Assembly: GCA_963736235.1 (NCBI GenBank)
Contig: CAVTOR010000005.1
Coordinates: 483,143 to 547,142, forward strand
Direction: 5' to 3'
Length of the DNA: 64,000 bases
DNA from: CAVORB01 sp963736235
Lineage (GTDB): Bacteria; Pseudomonadota; Gammaproteobacteria; Chromatiales; Chromatiaceae
A program made the translations under genes and the position numbers. Shown one piece after another: positions 1-8,988 of the stretch; within the stretch, counting starts at the first letter, position 1, and each line of letters opens with the position of its first letter. The notes beneath the pieces were generated by a model. The model had not been told where the DNA came from. It saw only the letters and a list, made by a program, of their open reading frames with translations, and did no database searches.

Positions 1-513
1 CAACAGCTGGAGGTAGAGGCGGCCGGACTTGAAGTTGCCGGCGCGGTCCTCGAGCTCGTGGACCGTGTCCCGGAAGGCGCCCTGCAGACCTGAATTGTGG
101 TCCAGGCCCTTCACCCTCCAGGCGTCGGCGATGTCGTGGAAGCGGTTGAGGTAGGTCTGCGTGAGCGCATGGATTTGCTGCGCGGTGTGCCGCGACTCCT
201 CGTCCACCTTGGCCAGCATCGAGGTGGTGTCGAGCAGGGCTTGGGCGTGGGTGTCCACGGCATCGGCAAACCCTTCGTCCCTTTGCGTGAGGAAGTCGTT
301 CTCGGCCTGCCAGGTCTTCGCGAGTTGAATCTCGATCCCCAGGGCCAGGGACTTGCGCGTCTGGTAGACGTCGTAAAGGCGCTCGTAGTCGGCGAGCACC
401 TGCTGCAGGCTGTGGTGGTAGTGCCAGATCACACCGAGGAACAACAGCCCCACCAAGCCGAAGCTGAGCCCGATCTTCTCGCCGATGCGCAGTTTGCTCG
501 ATAGTCTCCCCAC
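1..513 (-). CDS. Methyl-accepting chemotaxis-type membrane protein, N-terminal part (runs off window)
   Basis: The reading frame is open on the minus strand from a GTG at 511-513 to the window edge (171 codons). A purine-rich GGGGGAG lies just upstream of the GTG. The N-terminus has a short basic stretch and one hydrophobic segment (about residues 15-27), then a long helical, polar region. The phrase GLDHNSGLQGAFRD near residues 135-148 and the following RLYLQLL resemble the periplasmic helical sensor region of chemoreceptors with an HBM/4-helix-bundle domain. That assignment is from memory of the family. The signalling domain would lie outside the window, so a sensor kinase with the same input domain is equally possible. 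Confidence 0.55.
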   Translation of the reverse strand, partial: MGRLSSKLRIGEKIGLSFGLVGLLFLGVIWHYHHSLQQVLADYERLYDVYQTRKSLALGIEIQLAKTWQAENDFLTQRDEGFADAVDTHAQALLDTTSMLAKVDEESRHTAQQIHALTQTYLNRFHDIADAWRVKGLDHNSGLQGAFRDTVHELEDRAGNFKSGRLYLQLL

Positions 514-606
514 GTCTCCCCCTGATGTGATGCCGGTCCGCGGATCTCGGTCGTTGTCGCTATTCTAGCGCGACCCGTCGGTTGGCGTTCTTGCGGAAGC
601 CGAGGT

Positions 607-1862
607 TCAGATGCGCTCGGCGCGGACCTTGAGCACGGTGCGCGGATCGGCCTCCAGGACGGTGAAGCGGAAGCCGTCCTCCTGGATCGAGTCTCCTTCC
701 CGCGGGATGCGGCGTGAGCGGGTGACCACGAAGCCGCCGATCGTGTGCGCCTCGGCGACCGGGAGCTTGATGTGCAGGACGTCGTTGACCTCGGAGATCG
801 GCGCCCGACCGCTCATTACGAAGACCGAGTCGCCCTCGGGCTCGATGTAGTAGTGCCGCTTCTGCTGGTACTCGTCGAAGTCGTAGCCGACGTCGATGTC
901 GCCCACGACCTCCTCGAACACGTCTTCCATGGTCAGGATGCCGATCGCGGAGCCGAACTCGTCCACCACGATCCCCATGTGGTCCTCTCGCGCCTGCAGC
1001 AGGGGCAGCGTCTGGTCGATGGTCTGCTGGGGGGACAGGTAGAGCGGGGGGTATATGTAGTCCGACGATCGACTTCTCCTCGATGTCCGCGTCGAGCAGG
1101 TCCCAGGTGTTCAGGGTGAGCACGCCCTTGACGTTGGTGATGTTGCCCCGGTAGACGGGCAGGCGGTTGTAGCCGTGCTTGAGCACCAGTCGGACCGCTT
1201 CGCCCATGTTGCGGGTCTCGTTGAAGCCGATGACGTCGGCGAGCGGGATCATGGCCTGGCCGACGGTGGTGTCGCCGAAGCGGATGATGCGCCTGGATGC
1301 TGTTGCGGTCGACCGCGCCGCCGGCCGGTTCGCTGATGTCGAGCAGGACCCGCAGCTCCTCGCGGGTGATGAACAGATTCTGGCGCGAAGACGTTCCGCC
1401 GATGAGCCGGGTCGGCGAACCGGGCGACGCGGCTGAAGACGAAGATGACAGGGTAGAAGACGAAGGAGAAGAACCGCAGGCCGTGGATGATGGTGCCGAC
1501 GATGGTGTCCGCCTTCTGCTGGAAGACGCTCTTGGGTACGATCTCGCCGAAGATCAGCAGGAAAGGCGTCAGGATCAGCACCGAGATGAGATCGCCAGAC
1601 TCGCCGAACAAATGAATGCAGATCAGCGCCCCCAGGGTGGAGATGGTGACCGTGGCGAGGTTGGTCCCTACCAGGGTGGTGCCGAGAATGACGTCCGGGG
1701 TGCGGAACATCTTCAGCAGCGAGCGCGGCGCCCCGGTCCCCCTGTTTGGCCCGGTGCCGAGCTTCAGCTTGTCGGAGTTGACGATCGCGATCTCCGAGCC
1801 GGAGAAGAAGCCCTTCAGCACAGGAAGAACAGGATGACGAACAGCTCGATAACCCATTCCAT
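607..1862 (-). CDS. CorC/CNNM-family (HlyC-like, DUF21-CBS-CorC) membrane protein, frameshifted in this sequence
   Basis: The protein can be assembled from several frames. It starts MEWVIELFVIL at 1862, then FFSGSEIAIV and FGEIVPKSVF (DUF21 membrane domain), FGDTTVGQAM and PVYRGNITNVKG (CBS pair), and finally VVDEFGSAIGILTMED followed by a CorC_HlyC domain ending RAERI at 607. Frame changes are needed near 1822, 1400, 1310 and 1065. The first is explained by one missing base in the start-proximal hydrophobic segment. CorC/CNNM proteins are inner-membrane Mg2+ (or Co2+) efflux or Mg2+ homeostasis proteins. The ATG lies one base past the stop of the paralogue upstream, so the two are translationally coupled. 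Because every domain is conserved across the shifts, sequencing error is more likely than gene decay. Confidence 0.8.
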
Positions 1863-1863
1863 G

Positions 1864-3265
1864 TCAGTGCTCCTTCTCGGCTTGATCTTGGTCGCTGGGC
1901 CGGCGTCTCGAGCGGCATCTGGCGATGGCCCCTCCGCCGGGCTGCTCGTCGGGAGCACAACCTCCGCAAGCGGCTCTTCGCGTCTTCGCGCCCTCCGGCT
2001 TGCTGACCGCAGGCGTTTGATCCGCAATCGCCCGACCTCGACCACGGTGAAGTTGTAGCCCTCGTAGGTCGACCGTCTCCCCTTCCTTGGGCAGACGACC
2101 GAAGAGGCGGAACACCACGCCGCCGATGGTGGTCATGACCGGGTCGTCGATGTCGATGTTGGTCAGGTTGTAGAAGTCGAGCAGCCGCATGTCGCCGGGG
2201 ACGATGTATCCCTGCTCGTCCTGCTCGTAGTCCTCGATGCCTCGCATCTTCCCGGTGATCTCGCCGAAGAAGAAGGTCAGCACGTCCTTCATGGTGACGA
2301 TGCCCAGGACCTCGCCGAACTCGCCCAGCACGATGGCGGCGCGGGTGTTGTGCTCCTGGAAGAAGTTGAACATCTCGTCGACCTTGATCGTCGGCGGGAC
2401 GAAATGGGCCGGGCGCAGCAGCTCCTCGAGCTTGACCTTCTCCAGGTCGGCGCCGCCGCGGCACCAGCCGCAGCACGTCCTCGGAGTGCACGAAGCCGAT
2501 GACGTTGTCCCAGTGCCCGGAATAGACGGGTACCCGGGGATGCTGGTAGCTGCCGGAAGGCGCTCGATCAGGTCCTGAATCGGCTGCCCGGCATCCAGGA
2601 AACGGATGCGCGGTCCGGGGGTCATGATGTGGGAGATCTCGGTCTCCGAGGCCTCGAGCAGGTTGTCGATGAGGACCCGCTCGGTGGCATCGATGATGCC
2701 GGTCTCCTCGCCTTCTTCCAGCAGGGTCTTGAGCTCGTCCGGATGAAGGATATTCTCGCGGTCGACCACCTCGCCGACGATCAGGGTCGTGACCCGGTCG
2801 GCAACCAGCCGCACCGCCTCGCGCAGCGGCGTGACGATGTAGATCCACTTCGGCAGGATGCGCGCACTGATGTTCTTCGTGAATCCCACCGGGTGGTTCA
2901 CGGCGATGGTCTTCGGCGTGACCTCGCCGACCAGCAGCAGCAGGGGCACCATGACCAGGATGTTGATCCAGCCCGCATCCTGGCCGAAGAGCATGAGCAG
3001 GATGGCCGTCATGTTGGCCGCGGAGGCGATGTTGACCAGCTCGTTGCCGCAGAGGATGGAGATGATCAGCCGGCGCGGCTCATCGAGCATGGCATGGATG
3101 CTCTCGGAGTGCTGCGTCGCGGGTGTTGCGCAGCTTCTGCAGATCGATGCGGCTCAGGGAGAAGAGCGCCGTCTCGGAGCCGGAGAACACGGCCGAGCTC
3201 ACGAGGAAGACCACCTGCAGAACGACCCGCAGGATGAGCTCGAGGTTGGTGGTGTCGATCGGCAT
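1864..3265 (-). CDS. CorC/CNNM-family (HlyC-like) membrane protein, first of a tandem pair, frameshifted in this sequence
   Basis: The ATG is at 3263-3265. Visible parts, in order: an N-terminal hydrophobic helix with VFSGSETALFSLS, then LCGNELVNIASAAN and GEVTPKTIAV of the DUF21 domain, CBS segments (MTPGPRIRFLDAG; GHWDNVIGFVHSEDVLRL; VLGEFGEVLGIVTMKDVL), and a C-terminal CorC_HlyC domain (TTIGGVVFRLFGRLPKEGE). Shifts occur near 3115, 2555, 2460 and 2070. The stop at 1864-1866 nearly touches the next start at 1862, giving a two-gene unit. The same two-gene arrangement is repeated intact at 18502-21158. The proposed role is Mg2+ or other divalent cation export. A structured intergenic repeat begins 28 bases upstream of the start. 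Confidence 0.78.
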
Positions 3266-3292
3266 CTGTAGTCTAGGAAGGCGTTAATTGCT

Positions 3293-3447
3293 TAGGGAGA
3301 CGCTGATTATTAGCCATCCTGGCCAAAATCAGCACGCCACCCAAGAAGCGCGGTTCTTGGGTGGCTAAATTTTCAAACGCTTACGCGCTTAAGAATGGTG
3401 TCACATCCATGTGCCGCGGGAAGCGCTGATCGCTCAGCGTTTCCCTA
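3293..3447 (+). repeat. Palindromic intergenic repeat (MITE-like), copy 1, best-preserved
   Basis: The element is about 155 bp with terminal inverted repeats: the left end reads TAGGGAGACGCTGATTA and the right end TCAGCGTTTCCCTA. Inside is a 12-bp perfect hairpin (GCCACCCAAGAA pairing with TTCTTGGGTGGC, 3335-3365), a second, weaker hairpin around TTTTCAAACGC...GCGCTTAAGAA, and a block CACATCCATGTGCCGCGGG. The same order of blocks recurs at 42964, 49577 (inverted), 58651 and 59629. No protein is encoded. Confidence 0.8.
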
Positions 3448-3798
3448 GCGACCGCTTGCATCCGCGCATCGCGGGTGGACGACGGGCGCCAGATCCAGAA
3501 CATCTCGCGATATGCGCGTGCGTCAGAGGGCGCCTTATCGCAACAGTGGGCCGCCACGCTTGCGTTCGCCGGCAGACCCCGCCAATCATAGGCCCGGACG
3601 CCACGAATAGCATGATGTCAATCAACTAATGTTGCGAAACGGTTACCAATCGTTCGCCATTCCATGACAATTGCCAGGGGGCGGCGAACGGTCCCCGTCG
3701 GGGCGTCTTTCGGGAGTCGGGTTTCCCGAATGAGAATCGAGTAGGGCGTGCCTGAACCCGACCACCTTTGCCGCAAGTCAACACCAGGAGGAGAATCT
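3448..3798. other. Intergenic region before the Pit operon
   Basis: This 350-base stretch lies between repeat copy 1 and the Pit accessory gene and has no convincing coding sequence. It becomes AT-richer around 3605-3670 (ATGATGTCAATCAACTAATG and following), the likely promoter area for the downstream operon. I searched by eye for a Pho box and found no clear pair of 7-base repeats. Confidence 0.4.
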
Positions 3799-4479
3799 AT
3801 GAAATCCACCAACCCGATCGCATCGCTGTTCGGCAAGTCGCCGTTCAAGCCGATGCAGCAGCACATGGGCATCGTCAACGAGTGCGTTGCCGAGGTGCCG
3901 AAGATGTTCGAGGCGCTGATCGCGGGCGATCAGGCCGGCGTCGAGCGCGCCAAGGACGTGATCTTCGCCAAGGAGCATGAGGCGGATGCCCTCAAGAACG
4001 AGATGCGCGGGCATTTGCCGAAGAGCCTGTTCATGCCCGTGGACAGAAGGGATCTGCTGGACGTGCTGGCGATGCAGGACTCCATCGCCGACACCGCCCA
4101 GGACATCGCCGGACTGCTCGTCGAGCGCGACATGACCGTGCCCGCGGAGATGGCGGAGGACTTGCGGACCCTGGTACAGCGCTGCGTCGACACGGTCGCG
4201 CAGTGCGGGACCATCGTCAGCGAGCTCGACGAGCTGGTTGAGACCGGCTTTGGCGGTCGCGAGGCTGCCCGCGTCGAAGATATGGTCGAGAAGCTCAACA
4301 AGATCGAGGACGAGACCGACGAGCTGGGAATGAAGCTCGCCCGGTCGCTGTTCAAGCACGAGGACACCCTGGGCGCCGTGTCCGTGATGTTCTGGTACCA
4401 GCTGATCCAATGGATCGGCGACCTGGCCGACTACGCGGAGAAGGTGGGTGACCGCCTGCGGCTGCTGATTGCCCGCTAA
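3799..4479 (+). CDS. DUF47 / PhoU-like Pit accessory protein (TIGR00153 family)
   Basis: The protein has 226 aa and is all-helical, with no signal peptide. It begins MKSTNPIASLFGKSPFKPMQQH, and the conserved family stretch FAKEHEADALKNEMR lies near residues 54-68. The last third, including DLADYAEKVGDRLRLLIAR, is also typical. Proteins of this family are encoded beside PiT-type transporters and are thought to control their activity, in a PhoU-like fold that binds metal and phosphate. The start is chosen at 3799 because AGGAGGAG sits seven bases upstream; longer in-frame starts lack one. The pit gene begins 89 bases downstream on the same strand, forming a two-gene operon. Confidence 0.9.
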   Translation: MKSTNPIASLFGKSPFKPMQQHMGIVNECVAEVPKMFEALIAGDQAGVERAKDVIFAKEHEADALKNEMRGHLPKSLFMPVDRRDLLDVLAMQDSIADTAQDIAGLLVERDMTVPAEMAEDLRTLVQRCVDTVAQCGTIVSELDELVETGFGGREAARVEDMVEKLNKIEDETDELGMKLARSLFKHEDTLGAVSVMFWYQLIQWIGDLADYAEKVGDRLRLLIAR

Positions 4480-4568
4480 GCCTGGTTCTTTCGTCCGCAT
4501 CACGATCCGCTTCGGAGTCATCTGTCCGTCATCGGCGGATCCGATCAAACCTTTTCTCTGGGGGAGTC

Positions 4569-5834
4569 ATGGAAATTATTGCTGAATGGGGAACCGTCTT
4601 CCTGGTCATGGCCGTCATCTTCGGCCTCTATATGACTTGGGGCATCGGCGCCAACGACGTGGCCAACGCCATGGGCACGTCGGTGGGTTCAGGCGCAATC
4701 ACCGTCAAGCAGGCGATCATCATCGCCGCCATCTTCGAGTTTGCCGGTGCCTTCATCGCGGGCGGCGCGGTTACCAAAACCATCCGTAAGGGCATCATCG
4801 ATCCGGCGCCCATTACCGCCAATCCCGAGTTGCTTGTCTACGGGATGCTCGCCGCCTTGCTGGCGGCGGCCATCTGGCTGATGGTGGCCTCAACCCGCGG
4901 CTGGCCGGTGTCCACCACGCATTCCATTGTCGGCGCGATCGTCGGGTTTGCGGTTGCCGGCATCGGAATGGAGGCGGTGGCCTGGGGCAAGATCGGTCAG
5001 ATCGCGGCGAGCTGGGTCGTGTCCCCGCTGCTCGGCGGCGTGATTGCCCTGCTGCTGATGCTCAGCATCCGTAAGTTCATTCTGAATACCGACAACCCCT
5101 TCGCGAAAGCGAAGGCCTTGGGGCCCGTGTACGTCTTCCTGGTCGGGTTCATCGTGGCCCTAGTCACCATGTTCAAGGGTCTCAAGCACTTGAAGCTGGA
5201 GTTCACCGAGGTTCAAAGTCTGGTGCTGGCCGTCATTTTCGGTGTCATCGTCGCCGCCGTTGGCAAGATGCTGATCAACAAGGTCAAGGTAGACACCGCC
5301 GCCGACAAGAACTTCCATTACGCGAGCGTGGAGAAGGTGTTCACGCCCATGATGATCTTCACCGCCTGCGCCATGGCCTTTGCGCACGGCTCCAACGACG
5401 TGGCCAACGGTATCGGCCCCTTGGCCGCGGTCGTTTCCATCGTCAAGAGCGGGGGTCAGGTGGGGCAGTCGGCGGATCTGCCCATTTGGATACTGATCCT
5501 CGGCGGCGTGGGTATCGTCGTCGGCCTGGCTACCATGGGCTATCGGGTCATGCAGACCATCGGCACCAAGATCACGGAGCTCACGCCCACCCGCGGCTAC
5601 TGCGCGACCCTGGCGGCGGCAACGACCGTGGTGCTGGCCTCCAAGACCGGTCTGCCCGTATCCACCACCCACATCGCCGTCGGCGCGGTCATGGGTGTTG
5701 GGCTGGCGCGCGGCATCGGCGCCTTGGACCTGCGGGTCATCGGGAACATCGTTGTATCCTGGGTCGTCACGCTTCCGGCGGGAGCTATCCTCGCGGCTTT
5801 GTTCTTCTTCCTGTTCAAGGGGATCTTCGGCTAA
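4569..5834 (+). CDS. pit: Inorganic phosphate transporter, PiT family
   Basis: This 421-aa polytopic membrane protein has about ten hydrophobic segments and the duplicated PiT signature: GIGANDVANAMGTSVGSGA near residues 25-43 and GSNDVANGIGPLAAV near residues 276-290. STTHSIVGAIVGFA and STTHIAVGAVMGVG are the matching second half-motifs. Family members take up phosphate as a neutral divalent-metal complex in symport with H+ or Na+. The ATG at 4569 follows a GGGGGAG. Together with the DUF47 partner upstream it forms a low-affinity uptake unit. The CorC/CNNM genes on both sides of the region may deal with the metal that comes in with phosphate (inference). Confidence 0.93.
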   Translation: MEIIAEWGTVFLVMAVIFGLYMTWGIGANDVANAMGTSVGSGAITVKQAIIIAAIFEFAGAFIAGGAVTKTIRKGIIDPAPITANPELLVYGMLAALLAAAIWLMVASTRGWPVSTTHSIVGAIVGFAVAGIGMEAVAWGKIGQIAASWVVSPLLGGVIALLLMLSIRKFILNTDNPFAKAKALGPVYVFLVGFIVALVTMFKGLKHLKLEFTEVQSLVLAVIFGVIVAAVGKMLINKVKVDTAADKNFHYASVEKVFTPMMIFTACAMAFAHGSNDVANGIGPLAAVVSIVKSGGQVGQSADLPIWILILGGVGIVVGLATMGYRVMQTIGTKITELTPTRGYCATLAAATTVVLASKTGLPVSTTHIAVGAVMGVGLARGIGALDLRVIGNIVVSWVVTLPAGAILAALFFFLFKGIFG

Positions 5835-6016
5835 GGAAGCCTGGACCTGGCCGCCTGCGGTGGCCGCAATGAGGCGTTGGGGCGCCGAGGGCGCGACCGA
5901 TTGCCTGTCTGCTACGAGGGGCGTGCGCGGGATTTGGGTTCCGTGACGTCCCTCGATCTTTTCCAGAGGTGTTGGATGGAGGCGAGTCTGGCATTCCTCG
6001 CAAGCGCGGTATCGGC

Positions 6017-6667
6017 ATGACGGACATGTCGGAGACGCTTGATCTTCGCCTGGAGCCGGTCCACGACTGCCAAAGCATCAAGGGAGTCCTGTTTCCGTCG
6101 CAGGTCAAGTTTCGCCAGCTGATCGTCACCGGCCCCCCGGGCTCGGGTAAGACAACCCTGATCAGCCGGATCGGCGGCTGGCCGGAGGAAGGGTACATCG
6201 ATCTCACCCTCAAGGGTTGGTGGAAGGCGCAGTCTCTCTCGCTGCGCCCGCGGGAGATTCATCTGGGCCTCCCGTTCGTTGGGCGGGAAGAAGCGCTCGC
6301 GATGTTCGAACCGGATTGGCTCTCGTCTTGGGATCGGCTCGAGCTAGACCCAGATCGTATAGAGCTGCCTCCGCCCAAGCGTTTCCTGCTGTCCGTCAAT
6401 TGGCGAGCGCGGTTCGTGTTCGAGTTTCTATTGCCGGCCCCGGAGACCATTCTGCGCCTGCGGCAGGAGCGTTCGCGGCTGGGTACCCACCCCGTCGACG
6501 CACATCTGGACCTAGGACAGATCCGGCGTCAGGTCGGGGTGTTTGGACAGACGGCGAAGTATTTTCACCGGCAGGGCATGGTGGTCTACGTTCGAGAGGA
6601 TCTTGACGCCGCGCCGTGCCGGATTATCTGCGAGGCAAACGATTCAGAGCATGTCCGAGCCGATTGA
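6017..6667 (+). CDS. P-loop ATPase/kinase-like protein paired with an FHA-phosphatase
   Basis: The protein has 216 aa. A Walker A motif, GPPGSGKTT, lies near residues 37-45 after a short beta strand (FRQLIVTG). A conserved acidic/aromatic region follows (YIDLTLKGWWKAQSL), with a basic C-terminal half (ILRLRQERSRLGTHPVDAHLDLG). I do not recognise a named family. A nucleotide-dependent kinase or regulatory ATPase is plausible, but no classical Walker B is obvious. The ATG at 6017 is used; a second ATG three codons later is possible. The last 17 bases overlap the start of the phosphatase gene, so the two are very probably co-translated and act together. Confidence 0.7.
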   Translation: MTDMSETLDLRLEPVHDCQSIKGVLFPSQVKFRQLIVTGPPGSGKTTLISRIGGWPEEGYIDLTLKGWWKAQSLSLRPREIHLGLPFVGREEALAMFEPDWLSSWDRLELDPDRIELPPPKRFLLSVNWRARFVFEFLLPAPETILRLRQERSRLGTHPVDAHLDLGQIRRQVGVFGQTAKYFHRQGMVVYVREDLDAAPCRIICEANDSEHVRAD

Positions 6668-8117
6668 CACCGCGCCAAAAGGCTTTCTGAGGCGCTTTCG
6701 CGACCTGGTCGCCGATCTGGGCGATTGTGAGGACGTGCGCCTCGAGAGTTCGGTTCGCCTGGGAGACGAAAAGGTCAGGCTTCCGTACCCGCTGCCGCCG
6801 CTGCAGCTGGTGCTTGGCGGCGAGGACGGCAAGCGCCTCAACCTCTTGCCCGAGGCGACGATGACCGCGGACGGCGGGGCTACTCACAACGGCGCCTATC
6901 TGCTGATCGACCCCGAGCACTATTTCGAGGGCATCAATGGTTTCTATCGTCTCGGTCCGGGCGATTCTATGACCCTGGGTCGGGAGGACGCGCTGCAACA
7001 GGATGTGCTGCGGTATCCGAGGGCGGTTGCCGAGAGCCATCTTCGAATCAAGTTCACGGACAAGGGGCTGGCGCTCAAGGACAGGGCTCCAGGACAGGGT
7101 ACCTGTCTGTCACCGCTGGCCGCGGACAATGCTTGTAGTCGTCTTACCGAATGGCGGCGCGGAAAGCTTGAGCGCCTGACAAGGCTGCTGCCCGTGCCGC
7201 TGGCACCCTTGCCCCGCGAGGATGCGATGGAGCTAATTCTCGAGGTCATGCGGGCGATGGAGCGCGACGACCGGCAGGCCATGGACGCGGAGGGGCGCTG
7301 CGGAGGATTGGTGGTCGTTCCCGACGAGCTGAGCGCCTTCTTCGTCGGAGATCTTCACGCCCGTATCGACAACCTGCTGGTCGTGCTGACGCAGAACGGA
7401 TTCCTGGAAGCGCTCGAGGAGGGCACGGGAGCGCTCGTCTTCCTGGGCGATGCGGTGCATCCGGACGAGGAGGGGGAGGAGGAGCGCATGGACAGCTCGA
7501 TGCTGATGATGGACATCCTCTTCCTGCTCAAGCTGGCATTCCCGGGCCGCGTCTTCCATCTGCGCGGCAATCACGACAGCTTCTCGGAGGACATCAGCAA
7601 GGGCGGCGTGCCCCAGGGGCTGCTCTGGGAGCAGGCCCTGCACGAGGCCCGTGGTGCGAAGTACGCGCGCGCCATGTCCGATCTCTACGACATGCTGCCC
7701 TATATGGCCCTGTCCAAAGGCGTCGTTGCTTGTCACGCCGGAGCTCCGAGCTGCAAGGTGTCGCGCGAGATGGTCGTCAATATTCGGCAGCACCCCAAAT
7801 TGGAATTCGAGCTCACACATGTGCGTCTGCGTAAACCCAATTCGCCCAGCGGCTACGGCCGCGGCGACGTAAAGCGCCTGCGTCGCGGTTTGGAGGTGGA
7901 TGCCGATACCGCCTTCATCGTGGGACACACCCCCCTGTCCGTGGACGATACCCTGTGGCCCGAGGCCGGAGGAATCCCCCATCATCACGTCGTCTTTGGG
8001 GCGCATCCGGCTTGGGTGGGCGTCATCGCTCAGGTGGGGAACCGCTTGATCCCGCTCCGGTACCCGGTGGAGCCCTTGCACAGCGCCTTCAATCGCATCG
8101 CCGCGCGGGACCGCTGA
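6651..8117 (+). CDS. FHA-like domain fused to a PPP-family serine/threonine protein phosphatase
   Basis: The protein has 488 aa and is cytoplasmic. Residues about 98-155 look like an FHA phosphopeptide-binding domain: LGPGDSMTLGRED, then RAVAESHLRI, then APGQGT, matching the GR, SxxH and NGT positions. Residues about 225-430 carry all PPP metal and phosphate ligands: GDLHAR 233-238, GDAVH 266-270, GNHD 306-309, CHAG 361-364 and GHTP 425-428. GNHD replaces the commoner GNHE. The predicted activity is Mn2+-dependent removal of phosphate from phosphoproteins, with the FHA part choosing targets. It overlaps the preceding P-loop protein gene and lies between pit and a uspA gene. No kinase is visible nearby, unless the P-loop partner is one. 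Confidence 0.8.
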   Translation: MSEPIDTAPKGFLRRFRDLVADLGDCEDVRLESSVRLGDEKVRLPYPLPPLQLVLGGEDGKRLNLLPEATMTADGGATHNGAYLLIDPEHYFEGINGFYRLGPGDSMTLGREDALQQDVLRYPRAVAESHLRIKFTDKGLALKDRAPGQGTCLSPLAADNACSRLTEWRRGKLERLTRLLPVPLAPLPREDAMELILEVMRAMERDDRQAMDAEGRCGGLVVVPDELSAFFVGDLHARIDNLLVVLTQNGFLEALEEGTGALVFLGDAVHPDEEGEEERMDSSMLMMDILFLLKLAFPGRVFHLRGNHDSFSEDISKGGVPQGLLWEQALHEARGAKYARAMSDLYDMLPYMALSKGVVACHAGAPSCKVSREMVVNIRQHPKLEFELTHVRLRKPNSPSGYGRGDVKRLRRGLEVDADTAFIVGHTPLSVDDTLWPEAGGIPHHHVVFGAHPAWVGVIAQVGNRLIPLRYPVEPLHSAFNRIAARDR

Positions 8118-8202
8118 ACCCTATCGCTGCCGCTGCGCCGCGGCCCACCTGCAACGAGGCACCAAGCGCCCTCATCGGGGAAAACGCTGCTTTCGCCGCA
8201 AG

Positions 8203-8233
8203 AAATGACGGAACCCTTACGGTTCCGTCATTT
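8203..8233 (+). terminator. Perfect 13-bp inverted repeat after the phosphatase gene
   Basis: AAATGACGGAACC at 8203-8215 pairs perfectly with 8221-8233 across a 5-base loop. The right arm ends in TTT. It lies 86 bases after the phosphatase stop and 210 bases before the uspA start. A factor-independent terminator is likeliest; a protein-binding dyad is possible because the T-run is short. The rest of 8118-8442 shows no gene. Confidence 0.6.
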
Positions 8234-8442
8234 AGCTGTAATAATATCGGCGGCGATCTTGCAGAGCCCTGCGGGCAGTATGGGCGATGCGCGCGTGGAC
8301 GCCAGACGCGATTAGGATCTGACCGCCGCGGCGTCCGTGGCAAGTGGCGATCCCTGCGCAGAAATGCCAATCGCGCTGTAACCCGGGTACCGATCGCCAC
8401 CGAATCGCGCCTTCCCCGCATCAAGAAATTAGGATCACGACA

Positions 8443-8913
8443 ATGACTGACAAAGGCCAAGACTCCCCCATCCTCGTGCCGGTCGACTTTTCCGTGCACT
8501 CGGAGGCGGCGCTGGTGACTGCGGTCGAGCTTGCGGCTTGCCTCGGGCGGTCGCTGCTCGTGCTGCACGTGGTTCATGACCCCGGGGAGATGCCCGGCTA
8601 TTACGCGCGGGCACTGAAGAAGAAGCAGCTGCACCGCATCGAGGACGGCGCGGCGGAAATGCTCGACGAGTTCCTGGCCCGGTTGGTTAAGGATCACCCG
8701 GAGCTGAAGAAGCTGAAGAAGCTCGACTCGATGCTGGTCAAGGGGCTTCCGACCGCCAGGATCCTCGAGGTTTCGGAGAAGAAGAACGCCAGCATGATCG
8801 TAATTGGCAGCAAGGGGCTCACCGGTATCAAGCATCTTGTGATGGGCTCGGTGGCCGAACGTATCGTCCACTTCGCCAAGATCCCCGTCACCGTGGTCAA
8901 GGCCCGCTCCTAG
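8443..8913 (+). CDS. Universal stress protein, UspA family
   Basis: This 156-aa single-domain cytoplasmic protein starts ILVPVDFSVHSEAAL and ends with the ATP-binding signature GSKGLTGIKHLVMGSVAE (G-x2-G-x9-G-S), so it is of the nucleotide-binding UspA type. The second beta strand, SLLVLHVVHDPGEMPGYY, is also typical. The start is chosen at the ATG preceded by AGGATCACGACA. The gene sits between the phosphatase and the Na/Pi cotransporter. A second, divergent Usp is encoded at 10878-11429, which brackets the cotransporter gene. Confidence 0.88.
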   Translation: MTDKGQDSPILVPVDFSVHSEAALVTAVELAACLGRSLLVLHVVHDPGEMPGYYARALKKKQLHRIEDGAAEMLDEFLARLVKDHPELKKLKKLDSMLVKGLPTARILEVSEKKNASMIVIGSKGLTGIKHLVMGSVAERIVHFAKIPVTVVKARS

Positions 8914-8988
8914 GCCTATACGACGCCCGTGTCGCGCCGCACCCGGCGCGGGCTCCCACCCCAACGTCGCACAGCCGGATTTCAGCCT

